From NCBI GenBank assembly GCA_021292165.1, contig CM037877.1, forward strand, positions 6,439,980 through 6,503,979: a stretch of DNA of 64,000 nt, given 5' to 3'. The notes beneath the pieces were generated by a model, which saw only the letters and a program-made list of their open reading frames with translations, was not told the origin of the DNA and made no database searches. Origin of the DNA: Shinisaurus crocodilurus (taxonomy: Eukaryota; Chordata; Lepidosauria; Squamata; Shinisauridae). The position numbers and the translations under genes were made by a program. Shown here piece by piece: positions 21,191 through 33,461 of this stretch. How positions within the stretch are numbered: position 1 is the first letter of the stretch; each line of letters starts with the position of its first letter.

Positions 21191-22799
21191 CTGCCATTTA
21201 AAAGGAGACTTAACTGTTGCAGCAAGTTATACAGGGGAGACCTGCCTGCTGCTAGGTGGGCAGCATATTAACTGCTAGTCCACAGAGCAATACCCACTAA
21301 GCTAAGCAGCAATAATACAAAAAAAAACAAAACAAGTGGCTAGAGAGCAAAGATGAGAAGTTAGCTATTGTTATGACAGCTTTATGGTCCAGCAGCTTAC
21401 AGAGCGATTTGCTCAAGGCACCTCTAACTTCTATAGGTGTCAGGCCTGGGGGAGGCCTCTTTGGAGGAGGATAATTTTGATCCCTCACTGCACACCTCAG
21501 CCCCCACAGAAAACAAGGGGCAACCCGAGGGGTCCAGCTGCAGGGATGCCTCAGCCCTGCTGTCATTCTTGACTCTCCTCCCTCCTACCACATCTCTCCA
21601 AAAGCACTGACTGGCAACGGATCAGGTGGAACACTCAGAGTCGGCGCCCCCACCTGGGCACCAGAAGACCCTTTCGCCCACAGTTTACTCAGGAACAAGG
21701 GTCTATTCAAGAGGAGGAAGATCCAGCTGTAGCCAATGAGGAAGCAGACTCAGCTGCAACTGGTGAATCAGGGTCAGCAAGTCTATAAGCCCTCAGTCTT
21801 CACCCAGACCTTCACTGGGTTAACAGCTCACATTGAGCTACCTTGCTCTGGACAATAGCCAAGCAGAGAGTCACCACTGCAAGCACACTAGCCCTTCTGC
21901 TGAGAAGTCATATACGGTACTCCCAGATAAGGGAATAAAATCAGAAATTCCTACTGAACACTGTAATCCCTAACTCTCAAGCCCACACTATGTAGCGTTA
22001 ACGTCCATCCTAGAACTCCTATATGCTGTCATGAGTATATAGTTGGTAAAACGGGAAGAATCATTGCCTCGAAGACAGAATTGTCATGGAAACCAATTAA
22101 ATACTTGGGCTCTCTCAAATTACCAATTTGCAGGTAACGGAACTTGGCCCACAAAAATGTACCGTCATGAACCCTGCCAATCCCAACCAATTGCCACCTT
22201 TCAGTAGCACCCTGCCAGGATCCCAGGTTGCTTAGTGTGCAAGCCATGCTTTTTCTAAGAGAAACTTGCAGCTAGTGGCAGTGTGCATGCATCACACACA
22301 GCTCTCACGCACCAGATGCTGCTACTGCAGCGTGCGTTAGTTGCCAAGGGAAACTCGGCACAGGGAAAAGGTGCATTAACAGAACATGAAGCTGTCTATG
22401 GAGTTCCAGGTCTCCAAACAAGGGACTAAACCCCCACCTGGTATATTTTCTAAGCGTCAGAGGATTTGGTTTGCCTGATGTGTTAAAGTGATGCTGGACC
22501 TATTTACAAGATTAGTTACCCCAGCAATAAAGTCAGAGCAGAATACATTAAGTGGTAGCTGTTTATGTTTGAGTGAGCTAACACTGAGGGTTGAGAGGGG
22601 ACCTATGAGTCAAATGACAGTGAAGTACAATGGGATAGCAAAGTGCCAGAGAATCAGTGTCCCTGTAAACAGGGCTTGTCACCTCAGAGAACAACCCCAT
22701 GATAGCCTCAATTATATAAAGAATGGTATCAAAAAGCCAGATTAATATTCATTTGTACCCCTAGAAACCTACCATGTTTATACTTCTAGAACCTGAAAA
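21191..22799. other. intronic stretch, nothing recognised
   Basis: No gene, splice-bounded exon or repeat end that I can support. Confidence 0.35.
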
Positions 22800-22807
22800 G
22801 TCTAATA

Positions 22808-22920
22808 CAGTGTTCTCCAACCTCGGGTCTCCAGATGTTTTGGGCCCATACCTCCCAGCATGCCCCATGCTGGGAGTTGTGGGCCAAAAATATCTGGGGA
22901 CCCAAGGTTGGAGAACACTG
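22808..22920. mobile_element. hAT hairpin MITE with exact target duplication
   Basis: Ends CAGTGTTCTCCAACC and GGTTGGAGAACACTG. Flanked by GTCTAATA at 22800-22807 and 22921-22928, an exact 8-bp duplication typical of hAT elements. The middle folds on CCTCCCAGCATGCCCCATGC. Relatives: 30604, 43633, 49830, 52903 and 53209. Confidence 0.95.
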
Positions 22921-22954
22921 GTCTAATACACTCAATTTAAATCCTTACTTAGAA

Positions 22955-23891
22955 CAGGGTGGATAAAAATCAATGATTTTTAAAAATAAAAATAAATCGG
23001 ATTTTTTAAAATTTAAATTGGATTTTTTAAATAAAATGTTTTTTGAGGAAAAGATCTATCTAAAGATAGTTTTCTATTTAAGATACATTGTAGTCCAAAG
23101 GTTATTAATCATGAAATAAGGATTAGTTTTTAATTATGTAGCATGAGGCTGTATATTCATGCAATGTTTAATTTTTTTGGTAAATGAATTCCATTAATCA
23201 ATTCACAATGTCATGCTCTTCCAGAGGTTTCTGTAAGATTATTGGGCAATTTTTCTATCTAGAAGATATTATCACAGATGCTTGGTTTTACAGTTCTCAA
23301 AACTGTGAATTTGTGTCTGCAGAGATCACATGCTTCTTCTTCACAGCAAAAAAATGTTATAAAATAAACATACAGGGTTGAGAAAAAGACCTTAATCCCA
23401 TTGTTCCTTTGCAAATCTATATACACAGAATCAACCCCTTACCTCTTAAGTGATAAGTTTCAAAAAATTCAATGAATAGAGATTGTTGGGAGTGGAATAG
23501 ATCGGCAAAGAAGCAAAGTGTGAGGAGGTAGGTGCAAACAGTAAAAATGAAAGTGAAACCTTTTGAGCAGAATACTCCAGAAGTCTTTCATAATTATCTA
23601 TCTATGATGTGTTTCTAATAGTATAGCCAAATCAGGATTTTTTTTAATATAACTGTAAAACTAATCTGAAAAGTTGTTCTTCTAAAAATGAAACCTTCAT
23701 CTGGCTGTAAATATTAAGATTATACCAGCTAGAATGAGTCTTTGGTAACTCTTTCTGTAAAATATGTATTAAGCTTATAGCGAGGAAGAATGCACTTCGG
23801 GAGGGGGGGTCCTCATGATTAAATTGAGTCTTTCTGAGTAGTGATTTAAATCATGAATTGAATCAAACTGATTTAAATCAAATCCACCCTG
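22955..23891. mobile_element. non-autonomous hAT element (CAGGGTGGAT ends)
   Basis: Left end CAGGGTGGATAAAAATCAAT; right end ATTTAAATCAAATCCACCCTG. Flanks ACTTAGAA (22947-22954) and ACTCAGAA (23892-23899) match at seven of eight bases. AT-rich, with no recognisable transposase. It lies only 26 bases beyond the target duplication of the MITE at 22808. Confidence 0.88.
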
Positions 23892-26800
23892 ACTCAGAAC
23901 CAGAAATTTTAGAAAATATTGCTGTCTAAAATGGCAGAATTCAACAGTGATTATCAACAGAAATCCAAGAAAAATGCAGAGTCTAATCCGCACAATCCAA
24001 CATCAATTCCTCCTGTGCAAGCAATCAACAAAACTAACAGGACTAGCGAAAGCCCAAGCCCACCGATTGTTGTAGGGCTCCAGCAAAGGGTCCCCAATGC
24101 CACTGGCAATTTATATTCTTGATTTTTATTTTTAGTGCTTGATATTTGTATAGACGAGTGCCTCAAACTGCCAAAAGTACATCAACTTTGGGCTGCACAG
24201 CATGCAGACTAGTTAAAGAATGCACAGCAAAGAGACAAGAATGGCTTTTGTAAACACACACCAGATTAGATTGAGGGGGTTGTTATTTTGGTCTTGAATG
24301 TTAAGACTGCAAAAAAGCAGAGGAAAACTTAAGTGTAAATGCCACATGCCTTGAAGGCTATTCCACCAGCATCCATGACAACGGCCAGCTTTGTACATTA
24401 CCTGAACTGGCATTCAAATGGTGAAAAAAACGACCACATCACACCGATGCAGCTCCAGATTCACACAAATTAAGATCGCTGGCATAAACTGGCAGCATGA
24501 GTGTACGTAAGGGCAGATGGTTTGGGAACAGGGGGCTGCATTCCTTGACTGCTGGAATTGCAACACCTCTACCCCAAGCTGCCTACATGTTCAGCTTCCT
24601 TTCCAAGTGGGAAGGTTAGAAAGCTTAACCAAAGCACTAAAAGCAGACACACCCGGGACTGCTGGGACATGGAAACGTGGCAAGGACAAGATCCAATCAG
24701 AGATCCACACCCTCTGCCATTAACTTTGTTTTGGGATGGCTTCTCAGGCATCTGCCAATGACTGAGGGTAGGTAGCTGCCATCTGCGGTGCAAACAGCAA
24801 CCCCCTACACAAGCCTGACAGCACTCCAGGTTCTCAGGAGCCCTTACTTTCCTAATATGGAAAAGGCACAGTCATCAGATGTTTGGGAAGTGACCTCAGG
24901 GGTATTACAGTACAATACGCTCAGCGTTTATGGAGAGGCTGCCTGATCTTTCAGAAGAGCCAGCCTGCCGTTGGATAAGGCGTTTGCATTTTGTTTTCCC
25001 ATTTCCTAGAGAGACTGTCCTAACTTCAGTGCAAGGCACGGGCATTTTCAGGCATACCGTATATCCTTTGGCATTCACTGCACCAGCAGAATCTTCATTC
25101 TAACACCCCGACTGCCACAGTTCCCACCCCGCCCAATTAATCATGCTTTAGGAGTTGCAGCATGTGGAACAGCCTAATGTTTGGGCAACAAGGACAGAAG
25201 CACATTGCAGCATATGGGGCCACATCATATGCAACAAGCACATATTGTCAGAAATATGAACAATGAAGGCTTCATAATCTGTATGTCAGCACACAACGAT
25301 AGTTAGGGTTTGTCAGAATCCACTCTTGGAGCCATTTGTCATTCTGCAGAATGACAACTTTGTTAACACATTCATGTGACTATACTCATCATGTGAGCAA
25401 GAGGCGGCTTCAATTAAGATACCAATGATCATGTTCTGAAGCTTTTAACAGACCGGTTGCCCTGTGGTAACTGCAACTGTTACCTGAACGCACTCACCCA
25501 ATACCAAGCTGACATGATCCATACAGGGGTAATTTTCAAGTTAAGACACAAGAGGACCCAAGGATTAGTTTTCTCTCTCCTGTTCAGCCAGCTGTGCTGC
25601 CTTACCCCACTAGCTTAAGAGGCTACCCAGTGCTGTGCTTACATCCTAAGCATGTCCCACCTGTGGCTTCTGCCAATGCAAGGGGACATTTTAAATAGTG
25701 CAACTTGCTGTCCATTCACACTTCTATCCCCAAGTACACCTAACTGGAACTCTTCTGCTTTTAAGTGCCACTAAATAACCATGAACTTCCAGAAAACAGA
25801 ATGCTATTCATGCAAGCCAAGGAGGAAACATTTGCAGCCGAATATTTAAGTTTTCATCTCTGATAGTTCTGCAACATAGCCTCCGTACAGGCAAGAGACC
25901 ATTCCAGACACTTGCAACTGAGGTTACTATTGACCAGAAAGGACAACATATTTGCTCTATAGAGCTGAGCATTAGCTATTTACATTCTGCCTAAGCTAAG
26001 TACGGTAGCTTAGAAGCCTGGGTACATGTTGCTCACTAGAAATATGGCTCAGTAAGAGGTGCCACTGTGACTATCTCCAAGGTGAACAGAACAACCAGAT
26101 GAAACACCTTCACGTCTGCTCCCTGGACAGCCCTCACTGCTATATAGGGACTCGTGAGGAACAAGTGAGGGAGAGAACAGTCTCCTGCTGCTATTCTTCC
26201 ATAATGCAATATGGTGGTTCCTTCCCTAGTCCAACCTTCCCACAATCCAGTGGCCTCTCTCCTACTCATCCCTGCACCAAATAGCAAGAAAAAGGGACAT
26301 GGGTGACATGGAGAAGACAAATCTGTTTTGTCCCTAGCAGATAAGACACTGACATTCTTGATTAAAACCCTATTCCTCTTGTTCATCAAGAGTGGCGTTT
26401 GGCTCCACAAGCCAGTTCAGTATCCCTCGTCTATTAATCTTGGAATTAGCACTTGCCCAACCAGTCCAAATAGTCATCTGTAGCAATCCCCCTACCAAGC
26501 AAGAAGAGGCAGCTGATTTGTGGTCTGGGATTCTTTGACATTCAGAGTTTGTGGGACCTAAGACAGGCAGCCCTGGGCTTAACCAGCTCACAATGTGGAG
26601 GAGGTGGACTTCCCACCAAATCTAGCATACCAGTAGACACAATGCACTGTTAATAGAGAATGTTAAGTAGGTATCTTTTATCTCCTGGGGAGAGAGTGGG
26701 TTATGTAAGAGTGACACACTGAAATCCTACTGCTTTACAAAGAGGATCCTAATATGAAAGCTCACTAGAGAATCAGGAACAATCCACAGCCAATCAGGGC

Positions 26801-27122
26801 TGGTCTGAGGAAAGTTGCCAACTACCACGGCAAAGCTTTGGGTCAGCTCATGGTTTTCCTATTTGTATTTAAGCAGCAGCATAAACCAGTATGAGCGCAG
26901 GTTGCACACAGCTGACTAGGAATCAGAGGCCTGCAGCTGATCAACACACTTCACTTTTGTGCTGCTAAAAGATGTGTATTATTCTCAACACCTAATGAGA
27001 AAACTATGATTGGAAGATGCATATTGTTTCTTTATTTCCAGCCACCTTGCTACTCAAGAAAAGGAGGATGTTTTTGGGCATCTGCAAGAATGAACATGAA
27101 ACTGGGGCACATAACATGCAGG
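23892..27122. other. intronic stretch, nothing recognised
   Basis: About 3.2 kb in which I see no gene, no splice-bounded coding exon and no repeat end I can assign. Frames are short on both strands. Confidence 0.35.
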
Positions 27123-27130
27123 CGCTATAA

Positions 27131-28026
27131 CAGTGATGGTGACCCTTTTTGAGCCCGAGTGCCCAAACTGCAACACAAAACCAACTTATTTATTTCAAAG
27201 TGCCAACACTGCAATTAAACCTGAATACTGACAATCATACAGTTGTCCAAACTAATTAACATCTTTTGTCTTTAAAGAAAAACACAATAACAGAGCTTTC
27301 AATGATACGTTTTTTGTTGGGAAAAAAAATCAACTCAAAAAATTATTATAGTACTACATTGTACACATAGCCTGAAGGGAATTTATACAAACTTTTTAAA
27401 TAATTAGGCACATGTATTTTTGGATAAGGGATTCTCAACTTGTAATATGATTATATGCCAGACTGAAATTGTATAGGGCAAGCTTTACTCCGGGTCCTTT
27501 CCCTGCTTCTACAGGTGTCGGATTAGTAAAAGTAAAAGTCAACCTGTACTAGGATGAGCAAGATAAACAAGAAAACTAAACGTGCTTAACACATTTTAAA
27601 CACTTTATGTCTTGGACTGCAAACACTGCATTAGGTAAAAGTTTGCATTGGGCATGCTTTTGCACAATTAATGTGATTTTTGCTATTGTATGCATGCTGA
27701 TAATTTGTCAAACCTTGGCTCATACTCCGTTAGTTTGAGAGCAACACATGCAGCACTCAGGTCAACTGTTAGGGCTTTACATCCAAGCCATGCTCTGTGC
27801 ATCATTCTTCAAAATCTTTTAAATGTGATAACAATGTAGAAAATAATTCTGTAACAGGAATTCTAGAATAAAATTATTCTGTTCCACACTGTGAGAAAGA
27901 ACAAGATCATTAGTGTTTTGCAGAAGGGGACGGTCTTTTCACGATCTGGTGACCAATGGCTCGAGTGCCCACAGAGGTCCCTGCGTGCCAGCTGTGAGCA
28001 CTCGTGCCATAGGTTCGCCATCACTG
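27131..28026. mobile_element. non-autonomous hAT element (copy 2, reversed)
   Basis: Flanked by an exact 8-bp duplication CGCTATAA (27123-27130 and 28027-28034). It starts CAGTGATGGTGACCCTTTTT and ends AGGTTCGCCATCACTG. It is closely similar along its length to the reverse complement of 14481-15402, so the two form an inverted pair about 11.7 kb apart. Confidence 0.95.
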
Positions 28027-28034
28027 CGCTATAA

Positions 28035-30595
28035 CATGCAGCTGCTATAACTCTGGCAAGTAGGCACTGATGGATGCATGAGCAAAAGATAGCCTTGGAC
28101 TTGGGTAGAAGACCCTGCCCAGCCATGGCCTCAGTTCCCCAGCAGCAAAAGGATTGGTAGCAGTAGCAGGTGATCTGCTCCAGTGTGCTGTGCCTCAGAC
28201 TGTATGGTGGTGGGCGCAGCCTTAGGCTCCTTCCATCCTCACAACAGCAGAAGACTACAATTCCCATGGCAGACCAAATTTCATTTCCCAGCAACCGCAG
28301 CCTCTCAGATTTAATGTCCTAGATGCCCTTGTGTCAGTTCATGCATTCTTGCTCCTGTAAACAGCCAGGGAACAAAAACAGGATGGGGTAAGCGCCAATT
28401 AGGAGGCCAGCTATCGTCTAACCCACCTACGCCCAATGCACCATCATCTTGTCCAGCAGCCTGACCCCTAACCGCTCCTAAGGTCATATTAAAGTGGGGG
28501 CAAGGGCAGCGTTTGACCCCTGATGTTTATTGGATTACTGTTATTTACAAAACTGCAAGACTTTTTTTAATCTCAGTGTTTGTTACCTTTCTGCCCTCGT
28601 GCAGCTTTAAAGCCATAGTGTGCCACTCAGGGGGAAGTACTTAGATCTATACTGTACAATAGTTTCAGAGTTCGTGACTTACTTTACTCCTCCTGGCCGA
28701 TTTGAGGAGGGACTGATTCTGTGAGCCATAAGCCAGATATACTAAAGCAAAAACTGATAGTGCCAAGGAGGCAGCCTGTTTGCCTTTTGCTTCCCTTGGT
28801 CAGCAGAAAGGATTATGCGGGGCTGTGGTGTGCTCTAAAATATGACCTTAAGTACACTACAGCCTAACCTAATCTGGCTTCCAGCACAATGGCGGAGGGA
28901 AGCCTGCCAGCAGAGCCACCTGTCTTGCCCCAAACCCTTAGAAAAGCTTGCAAAGCAAGTCTCCTCAGCTGATGCCAATGTTTGAGTAATCCTGTTATGA
29001 TCATGACACCTTGGAATGTTTATTCCTGTTCCCCCACAGAGTCTGTGATCGTCTATGCAAGGCCATTCATGTGACAGTCCCTCAGCAAAAATTAAAATAA
29101 AAAGGACCACCAGGGTATACTCTGCTGTAACATCCCCCACCAATTACAAATTTCTTAATCCACTGGGTTTACAAGAATTTGTCTTCCCAGCTCCAGAGTT
29201 TGAGCAAAACTCAACATACCATATTTTCAAGTTTTTATAACCAAAAAACAAATACCAATCCCAGAAAGATCCCCAACTGACTGAAGTACTGCAAGGTTTA
29301 AACAGGGCGCATTTGGAGAAATCACAGATGCCTCACTCACCTAACCAAAAGCTCCGCATTTCCTTCCACTGCCAGCATCTGCTGGAATGGCTATTACAGG
29401 GAGATCCTGCAACACCCTGGGAACCTGGGAACTACTAGGCTACTGTGTGATTTTTAAACTGGGATACTTGCATGAGAATGCGACTTCTGCACGGTTTACG
29501 CAGCTCTGGCTGGGAACACAGCAGCAGTACCTGCTCTGGTGCTTTGAGTTCTTCATCAGAACTGCAGAGGGCGATCTGGTGAAGGGGCAGGTGGGTCTGG
29601 AAACCACACGGTTAAAACAAACAAACAACTCACCTACATTAGAAGGGGTCAACCTGCCAGTGGCCACATGCACCAGGCACTTGTCCTCCCCCATGAAGGA
29701 AGCTTTACAGTGCATGCTAACAGTGCCATGGTCATAGCAGATGGTAAGGGGAGCCTGGCCAGCGATGCCCCTTTCATGGAATAAGAGCTGCTGGGACACT
29801 GCCATTTGTTTGTGGAGCTTCTGCAAAAGCTGAGCGATTGTGATAAGTCTAACCATATTTAGTGCTATGCCCCTCCTGCAAGGCGCTCAAGGCAGAGTAT
29901 TGCCTGGTATGAGCAAAGGGCCTTAAACAGCTCCACTGACTCCCAACCCATCCCTACTGAGGTACTACTGAGAGTCCTGATTGCCTTGATTTGAGGGAGA
30001 CGCTGTCCCCCTCCTAGGCAAAGGCCTACATTAGATACATGAACAGGATGTCCTCCAAGACAAGAGGAGGCTAAAAACACCAGGGACAGACTATAGCAGT
30101 GGTTCTTAACCTCTTTTGCCCCATGCACCCTCTTCACCATATGGCAGCATACTTAATCTGTGCCATAAAATAAGGTGTGATGTCCTGTAGATTATGTACA
30201 ATCTGTAGAATTGTAATTTGTAGAAAGATCAGTATTCCAACAGTTTGTGTCTGTGGTCCCAATTCCCCCCTGGAATTCCCTGGGCCCCAATTCACCCCTG
30301 GACTATAGGCAAGCTTCAGGGCAGAACAGATTTGAAACTGACCGACATGACTAAGCTTTGGGTGCAGTTTGCACAAGGTACCGGTTGCCCCCCACCCCCT
30401 ACAGCTTGCAAGTCCAGCTGCCTGTAACTCAGGACTCTGCAGGATCCAGAGCAACGCAAGCAGCTGTCTTCAAGCTCCCCCATTGTTCACCAACACTACC
30501 AACAAAGACCTGGAAACGCCCATCTGTGAAATGCCTCATATCCTGCCTTCCATTTATTCCTGCAATTTGTCTCTTGAAGTACACGCTGCCCTAAC
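28035..30595. other. intronic stretch; one lone SBS-like site
   Basis: No gene seen. At about 28255-28274 the bases ACTACAATTCCCATGGCAG resemble a ZNF143/STAF site without an obvious partner arm. At 30098-30130 CAGTGGTTCTTAACCTC looks like one hAT terminus without a matching end. Confidence 0.4.
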
Positions 30596-30603
30596 AACTA
30601 CGG

Positions 30604-30726
30604 CAGTGTTCTCCAACCCTGGGTCCCCAGATGTTTCTGGCCTACAACTCCCCGCATGCCCCAGCCAGCTATGCCAAAACATCTGTAGGCCAAAAACATC
30701 TGGGGACCCAAGGTTGGAGAACACTG
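30604..30726. mobile_element. hAT hairpin MITE with exact target duplication
   Basis: Ends CAGTGTTCTCCAACCC and CAAGGTTGGAGAACACTG; flanks AACTACGG at 30596-30603 and 30727-30734 are identical. The core has CTACAACTCCCCGCATGCC. The right half of the core hairpin is partly deleted. Confidence 0.94.
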
Positions 30727-30734
30727 AACTACGG

Positions 30735-31853
30735 TATTCTGCATATTAGCCTCTCCCTCCCACAATTTTGTATATTTAAAAATGATATACAGTATTGCAG
30801 AGGCAAGGGCTTCTAGGAAAGGAGGATTGCCTTGTACACACACCCTGCTAATTAGCGTTAGCTCCCCTTGCTTGTAGCATTTTAATGAGAAAAGAATACT
30901 AGCATTACATGAAAGCTAGCATAGATTAGAAACCCCCCTCCTTCAGTAAGTAGGAAGGCTGGCATGAGGATTTAACACTGTCCCAGCCACTTTAGCTCTG
31001 CCCACCATGGTGTCACTAGGATGCCCAGCAATAAGTGTTCAAACAGGACCAGACTCCAACGAGCACAAAGCCAGAGCCATCACCCAGTAGATGTCACACC
31101 AGGTCAATTGCAATCACTGCTTTCTTGGGGGGTGGGGGATTTACATCAGCAAGAAAAAAAGGTAAGTTTAAATCATTAATTTAAATCAAGTTTCCCATAT
31201 AGTTTCATATATTTCCTGAACAATGGTGCAAATGTGACCACTAAAACCATTTAACTGACAACTAACCAGGGCATTGTTTCATTTCATACAAGGAGGCTTT
31301 GCCTCTCTTCGTCGCACCTGTATATATGCTGCACGCTTTCCTTTTTGTACCTATAGAGGAAATGTTTTAAAATATTCCTATAGGACCTTTCTTATGACCA
31401 GCACCGATGACAGACTGATGTTAACCCAGGCAACTGTTGTAGGATTGCATCTTAAGTATGGGAATACAGGCAGATGCACACTGAACAATTTGGTTTTTCT
31501 TTCCAGTGCTGCTCTTTTCTGCTTCACCCTGCCTTGGCCCAGCCTTGTCCTCACAAAAACTACCGTAGGTAGGAAACAAAAATGACATGCCCATGACTGA
31601 TAGGCTAAAGCAAGGTTTGATAGCTACCGGTCAGATTAGAACGGTTTATTTTCATGAGGTGAAAATGAAATGCCTTTGTTTGGGAAGAGTGTTATATATT
31701 CATATTTGAGCAATTAAGATTGCTTCTTCGTTTGGATTGAAAACCTTCCTTTAACTCAATGAACCTGGTAGAGGCACTGATTCGGTTTAGGGAGGAACTG
31801 TATGGCTAACATGCTAATATCCAGATTATTTAATGTTAACTTAAATAACTAAA
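30735..31853. other. intronic stretch, nothing recognised
   Basis: No supported gene or repeat. Confidence 0.35.
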
Positions 31854-31970
31854 GGTACAATCCTGTGCAGGCTTAGACAAAAAAAGGCCTTCAACTGCCA
31901 GCATAGCTGGCTGGGGCATGCTGGGAGTTGTAGGCCTTTTTTTCTGTCTAAGCCTGCATAGCATTGCACC
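31854..31970. mobile_element. palindromic MITE (TGCAATCC ends, SBS-like core)
   Basis: Left GGTACAATCCTGTGCAGG; right GCCTGCATAGCATTGCACC; inner arms CAACTGCCAGCATAGC and GGCATGCTGGGAGTTGTAG. Same family as 5293, 20436 and 60193, but more diverged. Confidence 0.85.
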
Positions 31971-32379
31971 CCAAGAGAAACTTTGAATTTTTATTTTTTT
32001 AAAAGAATGTAAATGCTCTTCTAAAAAAAGCAAACAATTTTCCTGATTTTTTAAAAATACCAATTGTTATCAATTGTATAACATTGCCTTTCTGTCTTAA
32101 CTTTCCTCTCTTCTGACTTTCTGTCCTCTGCCTTGCTTGGCTCATCTCTACACATAAGCACAGTATAATCCCATCCAGCCAATGGCTTTGCACAGGTGAG
32201 TGTAGTCAGAGAAACAGAAATCAAAAGCCCAGAACTTTCAAGAAGCAAGAGCTGGTAGTTAGGCTGGGCAGAACCATTTTCATGAGATGAAAAACTAAAA
32301 TGGAGGCACATGTTTGACTGAATTTCTTACGTGAGTGTGTGAGAGTGTGGCAGAGCCATTCATTCATTTTTATGAAACC

Positions 32380-32448
32380 ACACAATCCCATGCATGTCTA
32401 CTGAGGAGGAGATTTACTCCAAGGTAAGTGTGTATAGGATTGTAGCCT
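32380..32448. mobile_element. short TGCAATCC-type element
   Basis: Left CACAATCCCATGCATG then TCTACTGAGGAGGAG; right GTAAGTGTGTATAGGATTGT. It has the same ends as the palindromic MITEs but a non-palindromic middle. Confidence 0.6.
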
Positions 32449-32585
32449 AAGGGTAGATTTAGCATCTTTATGATGAGCATTAAGTGAAGCTATGTTATTC
32501 TTTAAGTGAGAGATTTAGTATTTTTGCTTTTAAAAAAAAAATACAATTTAAATAAAAGAATTGGATTTTCTTATTTTATTTTTTG

Positions 32586-33200
32586 TGTGAAGGACTGCCA
32601 ACCAGTCCTCTTCTCAAGACCAGAGGTCAAAGGTGCAAAACTGCCAGCCTTAGCTCTGCCATCTTGACTTGATTCTCTCGGGGCCTTGCCCTTGGGTCTA
32701 TACACTGGATTTAGCACTGAACCACAGAGGAACCACACACACCGTGTGGGGTAAAACCAGGAAAGTTTATTTAAGGTAAACAGATTACAATAAAAGGTGG
32801 GGAATGAGTGAAGAGGGAGAAAGGTGGGGAGACACTTTGGTACATACAAGTAGAGCTATAAAACAACAAAACTAGTTCTTTACTATATAAATACCCAGGC
32901 ACTCCCTTTGTCTGGGGGTTGGTCCTCTTCTCAGTGCTTGCCTCAGCAAAAAAGCCCTACTCCCGCGAAAGCGTGCAGACAACAACAAAACCCAAAAGCC
33001 ACAGCAGCAGTATAGATTCCCCCCTCCCTTTCCCGTAGCTTGGCTGTCTTTGGCCAATCAGGATGAACTTCACCTGGGCTAGGTAGGAGAGGGGTGGGTC
33101 TTTGATCATGAATATAGTGCTTGGGCCGCATTTGCATGCAAATAGCTGTGGCACAGGCCATCAAAAGACATGGGAGACTCTGAGGCTTCAGGAGCCATCA
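32586..33200 (-). mobile_element. LTR (solo-like), family 1
   Basis: Read on the minus strand it begins TGATGGCTCCTGAAG at 33200, has a CCTGATTGG (CCAAT) promoter-like element, a TTAAATAAACTTTCC polyadenylation region followed by ACACGGTGTGTGTGG, and ends CAGTCCTTCACA. The same order is seen at 51640-52366 and 58300-59060. No gag or pol coding sequence flanks it. The 5-bp flanks do not match, so its exact ends are provisional. Confidence 0.7.
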
Positions 33201-33205
33201 GAGTA

Positions 33206-33370
33206 CAGTCATGCCTTGGATTGAGAGCATAATTCGTTCCAGAAATGTGCTTGTAATCCAAAACACTCTTATATCAAAACGAAATCCCCCCCAAAAAATT
33301 TGTAGAGAGATTTTTAATTTAAGCCGTACTACAGTACTTGTATTGCAAGACGTCGCTTGTATATCATCAA

Positions 33371-33402
<32 letters not shown>

Positions 33403-33459
33403 TTGCTTGTCTTGCAAAGCGCTCTCAAACCAAGTTACTTGCAATCCAAGGTATTACTG
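33206..33459. mobile_element. mariner-type MITE (CAGTAATACCTTGG), reversed
   Basis: Ends CAGTCATGCCTTGGATTG and GCAATCCAAGGTATTACTG, flanked by TA at 33204-33205 and 33460-33461. Holds an AT dinucleotide run near 33367-33397. Copies in the other orientation are at 38154-38402 and 60561-60810. No coding capacity. Confidence 0.88.
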
Positions 33460-33461
33460 TA

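Noticed and set aside
23919..24122. 67-codon frame MLSKMAEFNSDYQQKSKKN...
   Set aside because: No recognisable domain, and it overlaps the edge of a hAT element; probably chance.
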